From Stutzerimonas azotifigens DSM 17556 (GTDB lineage: Bacteria > Pseudomonadota > Gammaproteobacteria > Pseudomonadales > Pseudomonadaceae): a DNA stretch of 64,000 nt. How positions within the stretch are numbered: the stretch's first letter is position 1; each line of letters opens with the position of its first letter. Of this stretch, positions 1 through 9,152 are shown piece after piece. The translations under genes and the position numbers were made by a program. The notes beneath the pieces were generated by a model that saw nothing but the letters and a program-made list of their open reading frames with translations, searched no databases and had not been told where the DNA came from. Where the stretch lies: the NCBI RefSeq assembly GCF_000425625.1, contig NZ_KE384409.1, positions 91,056 through 155,055 on the forward strand, read 5' to 3'.

Positions 1-49
1 AAGAAGGTATTCAACAGGTTTCAATCCACACGCCCGCGTGGGGCGTGAC
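1..49 (-). CRISPR. Leader-proximal end of a type I-C CRISPR array (one repeat plus part of spacer 1)
   Basis: Positions 18-49 hold a 32-nt repeat. Read on the minus strand it starts GTCACGCCCC and ends GTGGATTGAAAC, the ATTGAAAC end typical of type I-C repeats, with an internal inverted repeat (CGCCC/GGGCG). Positions 1-17 would be the first bases of spacer 1. The repeat has the same direction as the cas genes and lies just past cas2, the usual I-C arrangement. Only one repeat is inside the window, so array length and spacer content are not visible. With one copy the call rests on sequence likeness and context. Confidence 0.85.
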
Positions 50-225
50 GGCCCCTTTGTAACGCAACGGCAGCAAAGAAGAAAACGGCTTCGAAACGCG
101 AACCTCAACCGAGAAGACGCTCAGGCGCATGGGCAAGGACAGTCCAGCGGAGCGCAAGCCAGTGACCACCGGTGTTCGCCGGCAATGCGAACCTGCCGGG
201 GTTTCGCCGGACGCTTGGGGTTCGC
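50..225 (-). promoter_or_regulatory. Probable CRISPR leader between cas2 and the first repeat
   Basis: This 176-bp non-coding stretch separates the cas2 stop from the first repeat, where the leader that promotes array transcription and spacer acquisition normally lies. It is not strongly AT-rich and I could not place a confident promoter. An A-rich patch (GCAAAGAAGAAAAC on the plus strand) lies near the repeat. The call is positional. Confidence 0.55.
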
Positions 226-516
226 TCAGAGGATCAGGGGGCCGTTGAGATCAAGGGCCGGCTTGGAGCCGACATGCTCGACCTTGTGTTGCCAGTTCTG
301 GCCGAGGTGGTAGAAGCGGAGGCTGTCGACCTCCGGGTCGATCAGGTCGCACAGGCGCTGCTTGACGAATACCCAGCGCGCGGGATCCACCTCCAGCTCG
401 AAAACAGAGAACTGCACGCGCTGACCGTAATCGCGGCAGACCTTGGCGATCCGCCGCAAGCGCTTTTCACCGCCCTTGCTGATCGTGCTGACGTCGTAGC
501 TGACGAGAACCATCAT
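226..516 (-). CDS. cas2: CRISPR-associated endonuclease Cas2, type I-C
   Basis: The 96-residue product has the normal Cas2 length. It starts MMVLVSYDVST, the ferredoxin-fold first strand ending in the conserved Asp, followed by a basic stretch (KRLRRIAKVC) and a VQFSVFELEV strand. Cas2 forms the structural core of the Cas1-Cas2 integrase that inserts new spacers at the leader end. Tandem ATGs (516 and 513) follow a GAGGTG ribosome site about 8 nt upstream. It lies 12 bp after cas1 and is the last gene of the operon before the leader, so it is presumably translated from the cas3-to-cas2 message. Confidence 0.95.
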   Translation of the reverse strand: MMVLVSYDVSTISKGGEKRLRRIAKVCRDYGQRVQFSVFELEVDPARWVFVKQRLCDLIDPEVDSLRFYHLGQNWQHKVEHVGSKPALDLNGPLIL

Positions 517-528
517 CGGGCGAACACC

Positions 529-1563
529 TCACTTCCAGAGAAACGGCGGATAGGCATCCAGGTCGCCACGCAAGTGACGCGCCAGCAGTTGCGCCTGGAC
601 GTAGGGCAGCAGGCCGATGTCGAGCTTTTCTCCCGAGAAGACATGGCGCAGCTCCTCGCGCTTGCGCTCCTGGTAGGCCACCAGCACCGTCTTTCGCGCG
701 TCCTCGCCGAGCAGTACGGCGCCGTTGTCGAAGGTGCGAAAATCGCGCTCGCCCAGTTGCCGACGGTTGATCAGCGACAGCGCCAGGCGCTCGCCCAGGA
801 GCGGACGAAACTCCTCGGCCAGATCCAGCGCCAGGCTCGGGCGCCCGGGACGGTCGCGGTGCAGAAAGCCTACCGCCGGATCGAGCCCGACGGTTTCCAG
901 CGCGGAACGGCAGTCATGGGTCAACAGGGTATAAAGGAACGACAAGAGCGCATTGAAGGCGTCCCGGGGCGGCCGCCGGTTGCGACCGCCGAAACGCAGC
1001 AGGGGCGAGTCGATCCGGATCAACTGGTCGAATACCCCGAAGTAGGCCTGCGCGGCCTCCCCTTCCAAGCCCCGCAGCACGTCCGTATCCGTTTCGATCA
1101 GCATGCGCTGGGCGATTCGCTTGAGTCTTTTCAAAGCATGCTGGAAAGCGGACGCATCGCTCAGCTTCTCGCCATGATCGCGCCATCCGCGGGCGAGCAC
1201 CGCGCGCTGGTTGTGCACCTTGCCGATCAGCAGGTTGCGCACGATGGCGGCGCATTTCGCCGGATCGTCGCTGCGACGATACTGCTCGCGGCGCAGCAGT
1301 ACGTTACCGGATACGGGGCCCTCGACCCGCGCCAGGAAGCGCCCCTGTGGAGTCAGGTAGCAGATGCTGATGCCTTTCTCGGAGCAGTAGCCCAGGAGCT
1401 GTGGCGACACCGCCATGCGCCCGATGCAGACCAGGCTTTCCAGCATGTGGATCGGCAGTCGCGCACGGACCGCCCGCTCCACCTCCATGACGATGTTCTC
1501 GCCCTCCTTGCGCAGCCAGGCGCCCTCGGTGGTGGCATACAGGGTATTCAGCTGGCGCCTCAT
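529..1563 (-). CDS. cas1: CRISPR-associated endonuclease Cas1, type I-C
   Basis: The 344-residue product matches type I-C Cas1 in length and in its opening MRRQLNTLYATT. Candidate metal ligands are the Glu in GLEGEAAQAYF, the His in GFLHRDRPGRPSLALD and the acidic residues of LDLAEEFRP. Cas1 is the metal-dependent integrase that with Cas2 joins prespacers to the array. Its ATG overlaps the cas4 stop in an ATGA, so cas4 and cas1 are translationally coupled, and both work in spacer adaptation. No damage is visible, so adaptation could remain functional even if cas3 is inactive. Confidence 0.96.
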   Translation of the reverse strand: MRRQLNTLYATTEGAWLRKEGENIVMEVERAVRARLPIHMLESLVCIGRMAVSPQLLGYCSEKGISICYLTPQGRFLARVEGPVSGNVLLRREQYRRSDDPAKCAAIVRNLLIGKVHNQRAVLARGWRDHGEKLSDASAFQHALKRLKRIAQRMLIETDTDVLRGLEGEAAQAYFGVFDQLIRIDSPLLRFGGRNRRPPRDAFNALLSFLYTLLTHDCRSALETVGLDPAVGFLHRDRPGRPSLALDLAEEFRPLLGERLALSLINRRQLGERDFRTFDNGAVLLGEDARKTVLVAYQERKREELRHVFSGEKLDIGLLPYVQAQLLARHLRGDLDAYPPFLWK

Positions 1564-2192
1564 CCTTGATCCTCCAGTTGGCTTCGAAGCCAGTCGGTCA
1601 CGCCTTGCCCGTGCTCGAGCCAGTGTGGCTGGCAGAGATCTAGCAATGAGCAGGCATCACAGCGGCGCGCCTGATAGACGGCGCCTGGCGTACGTCCTGT
1701 ACGCAACATGGCGATGGTCTGCGCGATCACTGCACGGGTCAGCTCGCGTAAGGCGTCATCGAAGATCACATCCTTGCGGCGTCTCGTCTTGCCGTAGAAC
1801 AACGCGCCGGCCGGCACCCGGTCGCCCAGCATCGATTCCAGGCACAGCGCCTGGGCGCATAGCTGGACCTCGTCGGCACGGTGCGCCTTGGGGCGGCCGC
1901 GCTTGTATTCCACCGGAAACGCCTGTTCGCCCTGGCTCGTCGCATGGAACTCCACCAGATCCGCCACCCCGACCAGACCGAGCGTCGGTTCCAGCAAGGG
2001 CATGGCGGTCACCGTGCGCACACCACGGCGGCGCTCGACCTGGGGCTGGTCGACGCGCTCGTGTAGCAGGCGCCCTTCGGCCGTTTCCCGGCTCTCCGCC
2101 CAGAGCCGCTCGATATGGATCAGCGCGCACTGCCTCGGGCAATACAGATAGTGCTGCAGGGCGGAGATCGGAATCAGCTCGTCGTCATCCAT
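1560..2192 (-). CDS. cas4: CRISPR-associated exonuclease Cas4, type I-C
   Basis: This 210-residue protein has the Cas4 plan: an N-terminal Cys pair (YCPRQC, residues 18 and 22), a RecB-like nuclease core with VEYKRGRPK, and a C-terminal Cys cluster (RRCDACSLLDLC) for an iron-sulfur centre. Cas4 trims prespacers and helps select PAM-bearing ones in types I-A to I-D. I chose the ATG at 2192 (MDDDELIPIS) because the sequence upstream in frame reads as shadow of cas7. It starts 16 bp after the cas7c stop and overlaps cas1 by 4 bp. Confidence 0.95.
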   Translation of the reverse strand: MDDDELIPISALQHYLYCPRQCALIHIERLWAESRETAEGRLLHERVDQPQVERRRGVRTVTAMPLLEPTLGLVGVADLVEFHATSQGEQAFPVEYKRGRPKAHRADEVQLCAQALCLESMLGDRVPAGALFYGKTRRRKDVIFDDALRELTRAVIAQTIAMLRTGRTPGAVYQARRCDACSLLDLCQPHWLEHGQGVTDWLRSQLEDQG

Positions 2193-2208
2193 GGCCGAGC
2201 TCCAGAGG

Positions 2209-3075
2209 TCAGAAGAGCTCCGTGACGCTGACGCCAGCGGGCAGCGACTCGGCATCCACACTGACCCGATAGTCGCCGAAGCCGCGCGCCGGGGCCTCCG
2301 CTGACCCACTGCGCTCGACCCGAACCTTGTCGAACAGCAGGTGGGCCGGGGCATTGCCCATCGCGTGCTCGTGCTTGAAGACGATCAGCTTGCGGGCCGC
2401 CATCTCCCCCCGTGCGGCGGAGCGGTCGTGTTCGAACAGGTTGGTCAGCGCCCGCCAGAACAGCGCCAGGTCATCCTCGGAAAAGCCGGTGCGCTCGGCC
2501 AGCTTGGCGGAAACGAAGCCATGTACCCGATACAGTCCGTAGGGGACGATGTGCTTGCGGCCCATGGTGCGCTCCTTTTCCAGATCCCTTTCGTTGGTCA
2601 CCGCCACGCGGGTGATGGACACCTCCAGCGGCAGCACGGGCTCGATGGAACTGGCGAAGGCCAACTGGATCGGGCCGCGCACCTGGCCGGCGTTCACCTC
2701 GGTGGTCATCACCGCACCGAAGGCACGCACGTCGAAGAAGTTCGCACACATCCAGGTCGTCAGCTCCCGGGCCTTGGCTTCGTCCTTGGGCAGCTTCTTG
2801 GCTTCCGGCTCGATACCCAGGGCGGCATAGGCCTGTTTGTGCTGGTTGTTCAGTACCGACTTCTCCTGCATGTAGATCGCATAGCCCGGATCGCCCTCCT
2901 TCTCCAGGGCCACGTAGTTGCGGATCTTGCGCTTGAGTGCCACGTCGGTGACCAGGCCCTTGTTGGTTTCCGGGTCGAGCCGCGGCAGGTTGCCGGCGTC
3001 GGGGTCGCCGTTGGGGTTGCCATTGGTGACGTCGAACAGGTAGACGAACTCGTAACGGTTGGCGATGGCGCTCAT
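2209..3075 (-). CDS. cas7c: Type I-C Cascade backbone protein Cas7 (Csd2)
   Basis: The 288-residue product starts [25 protein letters not shown], the signature beginning of Csd2/Cas7 (beta-strand plus a GNPNGDPD loop). It also has the family's [21 protein letters not shown] segment near residue 190. Several copies polymerise along the crRNA to form the Cascade backbone. Its ATG overlaps the cas8c stop (ATGA), and cas4 follows after 16 bp. It appears intact and of normal length. Confidence 0.96.
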   Translation of the reverse strand: MSAIANRYEFVYLFDVTNGNPNGDPDAGNLPRLDPETNKGLVTDVALKRKIRNYVALEKEGDPGYAIYMQEKSVLNNQHKQAYAALGIEPEAKKLPKDEAKARELTTWMCANFFDVRAFGAVMTTEVNAGQVRGPIQLAFASSIEPVLPLEVSITRVAVTNERDLEKERTMGRKHIVPYGLYRVHGFVSAKLAERTGFSEDDLALFWRALTNLFEHDRSAARGEMAARKLIVFKHEHAMGNAPAHLLFDKVRVERSGSAEAPARGFGDYRVSVDAESLPAGVSVTELF

Positions 3076-4871
3076 TCGGTATCTCCTTGGTCTTCTTCGG
3101 TGGCGTCCTGCGCCTCGGCGCGGGTATAGCGGGCCTGGGTCTGGTGGTAATAGCCGATGGCGAAGTGCCCCTGTGCCTCGATCGCCATCGCCCGGGGGAA
3201 CGCCGGGCCGAGCAGGTCGATGATCTCGCCGACGTCCCGCTCGAGGTTCACCGCGAGCCCGGGCTTGTCCTTGCGCAGGCGGCCGAGGTGATGCTGGGCG
3301 TTGCGCACCAGCATCGGGAAGACGCTGGCCGGCGTGGCCGAGGCCGCACCGTAATAGCGGTCACGGATGGTGGCGTTGATCTGCTTGCCCAGCGCGGCGC
3401 GCTGGATGTTCTCCAGGCAGGAGAACAGCCGCCCGAGCAGGTAGCCCGAATCGGCGTTGCGGGTATCGAGACTCACGAAGACCTCCTTGTGGGTGTTCCA
3501 TTGATTCAGGCGGGCGTTACGCGCCAGCACGGCCTTGCACAGCGCCACACGCGTACCGTTGATGACGCCGTCCGAGCGAAACCGCATGACCAGGGCGCCG
3601 AGCAGGCTCTGGGGATAGCGGGTCCCGGCCAGAATGGCTCGGGTCAGTTCGCCGGCCAGCAATGGTGGGACGTCCTCGTCCTTGGCCTTGCCGTCGTAGA
3701 GCGGCGCGGCGGCGCGGGCGAGAGAACGCGGTGATGGGAGATATCGCCACGGCGACGGCAGCAGCTCAAGATCGTCGTAATGCTGCGCCAGCCGGATGGC
3801 GAAGCGCGCAAGGGTGTCGGTCTCCCAGAAACGGATCGACAGGCGCGACGCGTTGGGCGCCAGCCCCAGCACGAAGATCCGCGTGCCGTCCTCGAGCCCG
3901 GCACCCAGCTCCCGCAGCGGACGGGCGCGGCGCACCTGCTCCATTACCGCCTGCAATTGCCCGGTGGCCCGCAGGTCATCCTCGCGCGGGTCGAAGAAGG
4001 CGGCGAACACGTCTTCGGCCGCCTCGGCCTGGGATTTTTCCGGTGCCTGGGCCCAGAACACCACCGTGGTGTCGCCGATCTGCAGGCGCTGGCGGTTCTG
4101 CGGATCGCGTCGCAGCATGTGGTTCAGGGCGGTGGTGTAGGCGAAGGCCGCCGATTCGGAGACCGGCGCATTGGCGCCCTGGTCCTTGCCGTACGATTTG
4201 AAGGCCTCCAGGTTGAACGAAACGATTGACGCGCCGGAACTCTGCGCGCCATTCACGCCCTTGATCGCCGGGTGCAGCCGAGCGATAGGCGCCCGTTCCC
4301 CGGTCACCAGGCACATCTCCTGGCTGCCGGCGGCCCCTCCCTGCAATCGTGCCCAGACCGCCTGCGCCGCCGGCCGGTCATGCAGGTAGCCCCGCTCGCC
4401 GTCGAGGATGAAGACCATGTTGGCGTCCAGCATCGCCTCACCGTAAGAGACGAAGGCGGGCTCGTCGTGAAAGCGCTCCGGCGTCCAGGCCTCCAGGAAC
4501 GCCAGCAGCGCCTTGAGTCCCGGATCGTCGGTTCCCGCTAGGGCCTCGCGGTGCCGAGTCTTGAAGGCGTCATGCTCCTGGACGCTGCGCTTGCTGCTGG
4601 CACTGACGCCCAGCACATAACTGGTCTTGTCCCAGAGAAAGTTGGCCTTGACGCCAGCGGTGCGCTTCTCCGGCTGCGGCACGCTCATCGAACGCGCCAC
4701 CGGCTTTTTGCCCCTCTCGTCGTGCAGATTGAGCACATCGGCCACGCGCCCATCTTCGAACAGCACGATGGCATAGCCGATCTGTTGCTGGCTGTAGCCC
4801 GGAGCCGAGATGTCCGAGTCCGGATCCTCGGACAATCGCTGGTAATAGTCGTTGAGCGCAGCGAGGATCAT
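3072..4871 (-). CDS. cas8c: Type I-C Cascade large subunit Cas8c (Csd1)
   Basis: The 599-residue product starting [13 protein letters not shown] is a full-length Csd1/Cas8c. Recognisable parts are the N-terminal strand [19 protein letters not shown], the [15 protein letters not shown] motif near residue 200 and a C-terminal helical region ([17 protein letters not shown]). Cas8c recognises the PAM and recruits Cas3; in type I-C its gene can also yield a separate small subunit (Cas11c) from an internal start near the 3' end. The ATG at 4871 overlaps the cas5c stop. In-frame codons further upstream are cas5c read in another frame and were left out. Confidence 0.95.
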   Translation of the reverse strand: MILAALNDYYQRLSEDPDSDISAPGYSQQQIGYAIVLFEDGRVADVLNLHDERGKKPVARSMSVPQPEKRTAGVKANFLWDKTSYVLGVSASSKRSVQEHDAFKTRHREALAGTDDPGLKALLAFLEAWTPERFHDEPAFVSYGEAMLDANMVFILDGERGYLHDRPAAQAVWARLQGGAAGSQEMCLVTGERAPIARLHPAIKGVNGAQSSGASIVSFNLEAFKSYGKDQGANAPVSESAAFAYTTALNHMLRRDPQNRQRLQIGDTTVVFWAQAPEKSQAEAAEDVFAAFFDPREDDLRATGQLQAVMEQVRRARPLRELGAGLEDGTRIFVLGLAPNASRLSIRFWETDTLARFAIRLAQHYDDLELLPSPWRYLPSPRSLARAAAPLYDGKAKDEDVPPLLAGELTRAILAGTRYPQSLLGALVMRFRSDGVINGTRVALCKAVLARNARLNQWNTHKEVFVSLDTRNADSGYLLGRLFSCLENIQRAALGKQINATIRDRYYGAASATPASVFPMLVRNAQHHLGRLRKDKPGLAVNLERDVGEIIDLLGPAFPRAMAIEAQGHFAIGYYHQTQARYTRAEAQDATEEDQGDTE

Positions 4872-5542
4872 GCGCGGACCTCGCTGGACATCGCCGGTGG
4901 TACCTCGATCAGGCCGTCGACCATTCGCGCCCGGAAGAAGTAAGGGGTCATGCCGTTGGCGAAGTCGATGTCGTGCAGCATCCAGCCCAGGTCGCGCTCG
5001 CCGCGCAGCTCGTCGGCCGGTTCGGGCGGCTCCGCGCCCTCCTCGACCAGGGCGAAGCTGGCGGGAAACTCCCGCGTGCCCAGGCAAGGCGCCTGGAAGC
5101 ACTGCCCACGTCGCGCGCGCCGGTTGAAGATGTCCAGATGCTTGCCGACGCTGTCGTCCGGGCCCGCCTTGGCGGTGAGCTCGAAATGGGCGCTGATCAC
5201 GTAGCCCACTTCACGCAGCAAGGTCGCCGCGCGCTGCTGGCGGTCCTCTTCGACATAGGCCACCAGCCCGTCGGTTCGCCCGGCCTTCATCGCCTTGCCA
5301 ACCGCCGCCGCGGAGAGCTTGCCACCCACCTCGTTGCGCCGGATCGATTCGAACCGGATCGGCCTGAGCACCTGGATGCTGTCCACCACCCAGCGGATCG
5401 CCGGTTTCCAGTGAATCGCCTCCAGTATCCCGCGCGCCGCCGAAGGCGTGATCACGTCGTAGGAGACGCGCTCCACCTTCATCTCAGGCCGTGTGAACAA
5501 GGCCCGTTCGCCCCAGATGTGGAGCCTCACTCCATAAGTCAT
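4868..5542 (-). CDS. cas5c: Type I-C Cas5 (Cas5d), crRNA-processing Cascade subunit
   Basis: This 224-residue protein has the Cas5d start MTYGVRLHIWGERALFTRPE followed by VERVSYDVITPSAARGILEAI, the RAMP fold diagnostic of the family. In type I-C, which lacks Cas6, Cas5d cuts the pre-crRNA and caps the 5' handle; consistently no cas6 is present here. The start at 5542 follows a strong GGGAGGTG ribosome site 4-5 bp upstream, and an in-frame extension is unlikely. It begins 26 bp after the cas3 stop and its stop overlaps cas8c. Confidence 0.95.
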   Translation of the reverse strand: MTYGVRLHIWGERALFTRPEMKVERVSYDVITPSAARGILEAIHWKPAIRWVVDSIQVLRPIRFESIRRNEVGGKLSAAAVGKAMKAGRTDGLVAYVEEDRQQRAATLLREVGYVISAHFELTAKAGPDDSVGKHLDIFNRRARRGQCFQAPCLGTREFPASFALVEEGAEPPEPADELRGERDLGWMLHDIDFANGMTPYFFRARMVDGLIEVPPAMSSEVRA

Positions 5543-5568
5543 AAAACACCTCCCTCTATAAGGTGGCC

Positions 5569-7804
5569 TCACCAGAGCAGCCGCTCGGCATCCAGAAACT
5601 GCGGATCGTCCCAATGCAACCCGAACCGCGCGTCGTACAGCCTCGGGTTGACCAGCCGCACGAACTGCTCGCCGTAGCGCTCGGGTGCCACGGGCTGAAT
5701 GGCGTGGGCACGCCAGAGCGCGTCGTATCCTTGTTGAGGCACCTGGACCAGATAAGGCTGCAGCTTGCGCGCGGCACCGGCGGCGTACTCCAGGTCGCGC
5801 AAGGCCTCCTCTACCTCGGGTACGGCCTCGTCGTTGTTCGGGTCGAAGGGGACGATTACCGGCCTCATGGTGGTCTGGATCATGCGAAAGCGCGCGGCCA
5901 GGGTCTCCAGCGGCAGCGAGCCTTCCCTGGTCTGCTTGAGGAGGCCGAGCAGGTCGTCCTTGTCCAGCGCGGGTTCACCCAGTCGCCAGTAAAGCTCACG
6001 GAAGTAGGCTTCCACCGCGTCGAGGGACAACAGGTCCTCGCGATGACGCCGTGCGACGCTGCAAAACACCGAAGCGAAGCGTTCCAGCTCCTCCGGCGGT
6101 TTCCAGTCCGGGCTGGAAAATATCAGTACCTCGCTGTCGACCAACGCGCGCCGGCCCTCCCGATTGCAGCGCCCGGCGGCCTGGGCGATGGAATCCAGCC
6201 CCGCCTCGGCACGCAGCACGGAGGGGAAGTCGACGTCTACCCCAGCCTCGATAAGGCTGGTGCTGACCAGTCGGCATGGCTGGCCGCTATGCAGGCGCTG
6301 GCGGACCTCCTCCAGCACCCGGCTGCGATGACGGGCATGCATCAGCGTGGTCAGATGGCGGGCGCCCGGCTCCTCGGCGATGGCCTCGAACAGGTGCCGC
6401 GCGTGGCGCCGATTGTTGACGATGCAAAGCACCTGCTCCCGTTGACGCAGATGGCCGGCCAGCGCCTCGTCGTCCAGGGCGCCGACATGCCGCACGCCGA
6501 CCCGACGCAGCGCCTGGTACAGCCGAGGAGGCTCGGGCGCCAGCTCGCGCACCTGCTCTAGCCCTTCCTTGAACCCCTGGGCCTTGCCCAGGGTGGGCTG
6601 CGTCGCGGTGCATAGCACCACGCTGGTCCGGTAGTTCAGCGCCAGCTCGTTCAGTAGCGCGACGCAGGGCCGCAACAGCGGCAGCGGCAGGATCTGGGCC
6701 TCGTCGAGGATCACCACGCTGCCGGCGATGTTGTGCAGCTTGCGGCAGCGGGCGGGACGATCCGCGAACAGACTCTCGAAGAACTGCACGGCGGTGGTGA
6801 CCACCACGGGCGAATCCCCAGTTTTCCATGGCCAGGCGCCGCTTCTCCATCGACTCCGGCTCGGCCCGCGGATCATCGAAAAAGGCGCTGTGATGCTCCA
6901 GCACGGCATGCTCGCCGAGGTCGCCGAAGGCGCGGCGGAACACCGCCGCGTTCTGCTCGACGATGCTGGTGAAGGGAATCACGTAGATCACTCGGCGCAG
7001 GCCGTGGGCGATGGCATGATCGAGCGCAAAGGCCAGCGACGCCAGGGTCTTGCCGCCCCCGGTGGGTACGGTCAGGGAGAACAGCCCGGGCGCCTGGGAG
7101 GCTTGGCCACGTACATGGTCGAGAATCCCGGCACGTATCGGGTTGATGCCACCTTCCCGGGAGAATCCCGCCAGATGGACCTCCAGCCGCTCGCGCAGCG
7201 CCTGGAGCGAGGGCCCCTCCCGCTCCGGCCTCGGCGACTCTCCCTCGATGCGACGGTAAAAGTTGTCGGTATCGATAAAGTCGGCATCCACCAGGCAGGA
7301 AAACACCATCCTCGCCAACAGCGAAAGCTGGAAGGCACCGCGCGCCTGGACGGGCGTGAAGCCCTCCGGCAGGCTCAGCCGGTCCGGCAGTTCGATCTCG
7401 CGTTGCCAGACGGGAAGCAGCGGTGGCAGCGCGTCGAGGGAAGACTGGGCCAGGCGCTCGCTCAAGGCCGGGCGCTTCTCCCGCGCCACGCCGTTGGCCA
7501 GCCCGGCATGATGCCCGGCGATGCCATAGGCGAGCAGTTCGCCAATCTGCCCATAATGCTTTCGTGCGACCTGAGCGCCCCAGGTAGCGTGGTCGACCCG
7601 CATCGGATCGCCTTCGAGGCGGCGCTGGAAACGCGCGGTGTACTTGCCGAGGTCGTGGAGCAGACCGGCTACACAGGCCATGTCGCCGGCGCCGAACGCA
7701 TCACCCCGCAACCGGGCGAGCGAGCCGACCTGACTCAGGTGTTCGGAAAGCAGCTGCCAATCCACCTTATCGACACGGGCGGTCGAGTGAGCGAAGAAAT
7801 CCAT
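5569..7804 (-). pseudogene. cas3: CRISPR-associated helicase/nuclease Cas3 (HD + DExD/H helicase), frameshifted
   Basis: The gene encodes the type I effector that unwinds and degrades target DNA after Cascade binding. The N-terminal frame (start 7804) has the HD nuclease (H22, HD at 50-51, DH at 71-72, GHH near 97-98) and the Walker A PTGGGKT at about 247-253. After RLAMENW the frame is lost. A second frame continues exactly with DSPVVVTTAVQFFESL, then the DEAQ box (ILDEAQ), helicase motif VI (AGRCNREGR) and the end at 5569. Reading CCC instead of CCCC at 6816-6819 restores one open frame of 744 residues, normal for type I-C. As written, helicase motifs II-VI are lost. Either a real mutation or a base-calling error would give this picture. 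Confidence 0.9.
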
Positions 7805-7871
7805 GTTCGACGTACCTTCCCTGGGCGATAGCCTATGGCCACCTTATGCCCAACCTGCTCCAAGTCGAATA

Positions 7872-7887
7872 CTGTTGATAAAAACAG
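7872..7887 (-). promoter_or_regulatory. Candidate LexA (SOS) box upstream of cas3
   Basis: The 16-mer CTGTTGATAAAAACAG has the CTG-N10-CAG frame of gammaproteobacterial LexA operators and an AT-rich centre. It differs at two positions from the E. coli umuDC box as I remember it (CTGTATATAAAAACAG). It lies 67 bp before the cas3 ATG in the 234-bp gap that must hold the cas operon promoter, because the next gene (lysR) ends toward it. I could not place -35/-10 hexamers with confidence around it. Confidence 0.45.
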
Positions 7888-8038
7888 GTAAGCATTTGCA
7901 GCGGGTTACGGCGCGCCCGCATGGGTAGCACCGTGCAGGAACGTCACCCGCGACCTGGGTGTCAGGCGAACTACGATCTGCGCCGTTATCCGGCAACCGT
8001 CACGTATATGCTCACGACAGCCCCCTTCCTTGCCATCT

Positions 8039-8947
8039 TCACCCCCACGCCGGCCCCTCCATCGCCTCGCGGAAGATCGCCTTCAGCAGCGTCGCGAAAT
8101 GCGATCCCAGATTGCTTCTGGGACGACGGTCGGGATACAGCAGGTAGCTGGTGAAGCGGAAGTCGGCGGCGAACGGGCGCGCGTCGACACCGGCATGCAG
8201 ATAGTCCCGGGCCACCAGGGGACTGACGATACTGACGCCCAGCCCGGTGCCGACCATGGCGCAGATCGTCGCCGCATAGGGCGCCTCGAGGCTCAGCTTG
8301 CGGCGGTCGCCATGTTGCAGGAAGAGGCGGTCGATACGGCGGCGGGTTCCGTCGTCATGGGCCAGCGACACGAACTCCTCGCCCGCCAGGTCGTCGATGC
8401 CGACCCGCTCCAGTTCCGTCAGCCGGTGCCCCCTGGGAAAGATGCACACGGCAGGCAGGTCACCGATCAGCTGCACCTGGATGCCAGGTGTTTCCTCACC
8501 GATGAAGGATACGAGCCCGAAGTCGCAGTACTGCGAGGCGACCCAGCGGGCAACCGTCGTCGAGTCGCTGGTGTGCAGGGAAATGGCGACCTGCTCGCGG
8601 CCCTGGCGAAATCGCTGGACCGCACGCGGCAGCAACGTCAGCGACAGCGAAGGCACGGCGCCGATCCGCAACCGCCCGGTTCCGAGCTGACGGATGTGCC
8701 GGGCCGAGTGTTCCAGATTGCGCAGGCCGACGAACGCCCGGTCCACCTCGTTGAAGAACGCCGTTCCCTCGTCGGTGGGAATCAGCCTGCTGCCGACCCG
8801 CTCGAACAGGGCGAAGCCGTTCTGGCGCTCCAGCTGTGCGATCAGCCTGCTGATGTTGGGCTGCGAGGTATGCAGCGCTTCGGCCGCCGCGGTCATGGAG
8901 CCGGACAGCATGACGGCCCGAAAGGCTTCCACCTGCTTGAAGTTCAC
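8039..8947 (-). CDS. LysR-family transcriptional regulator, OccR/NocR-like
   Basis: This 302-residue protein starts at a GTG (8947) after an AGGAAGG ribosome site. The N-terminal winged helix-turn-helix (MNFKQVEAFRAVMLSGSMTA to about residue 65, with TSQPNISRLIAQLE as recognition region) resembles the opine and basic-amino-acid regulators OccR and NocR. The rest is the periplasmic-binding-like co-inducer domain (GRLRIGAVPSLSLTLLP onward). It is divergent from the ABC-transporter/lyase operon starting at 9153, the standard arrangement for a LysR activator and its target. The inducer would then be the transported amino acid. This regulatory pairing is inferred from position. Confidence 0.9.
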   Translation of the reverse strand: MNFKQVEAFRAVMLSGSMTAAAEALHTSQPNISRLIAQLERQNGFALFERVGSRLIPTDEGTAFFNEVDRAFVGLRNLEHSARHIRQLGTGRLRIGAVPSLSLTLLPRAVQRFRQGREQVAISLHTSDSTTVARWVASQYCDFGLVSFIGEETPGIQVQLIGDLPAVCIFPRGHRLTELERVGIDDLAGEEFVSLAHDDGTRRRIDRLFLQHGDRRKLSLEAPYAATICAMVGTGLGVSIVSPLVARDYLHAGVDARPFAADFRFTSYLLYPDRRPRSNLGSHFATLLKAIFREAMEGPAWG

Positions 8948-9152
8948 GCCTTCCTCATATCATTTCCGTATGGGTTCTTAGCGCATTGGCATTTGCAGTA
9001 TGAGCCATTCCCTTTGAAACTCCAGCCAAGGCACTCGCAATCGTGTTCGGAACGCACAGCGAGGCCACCCCATAAGTTCCGATACTCCTAACTGCCATGG
9101 TTCGTACGAGCATCCGCTCGCCCATTGCGATAACAACAAACAGGAGATACCC

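Noticed and set aside
172-1569. Plus-strand 465-codon open frame across cas2-cas1
   Set aside because: It is antisense to clear cas1 and cas2 and has no family features; high GC makes long antisense frames common.
6800-6830. Programmed ribosomal frameshifting in cas3
   Set aside because: Restoring the frame needs skipping one base in TGGGGAT; I saw no slippery heptamer, stop-codon shift site or stimulatory stem, and no known precedent in cas3.
1-8038. Mobile element carrying the CRISPR-Cas locus
   Set aside because: No integrase, insertion sequence, tRNA or attachment repeats are visible inside the window; the left boundary is cut off, so transfer cannot be judged.
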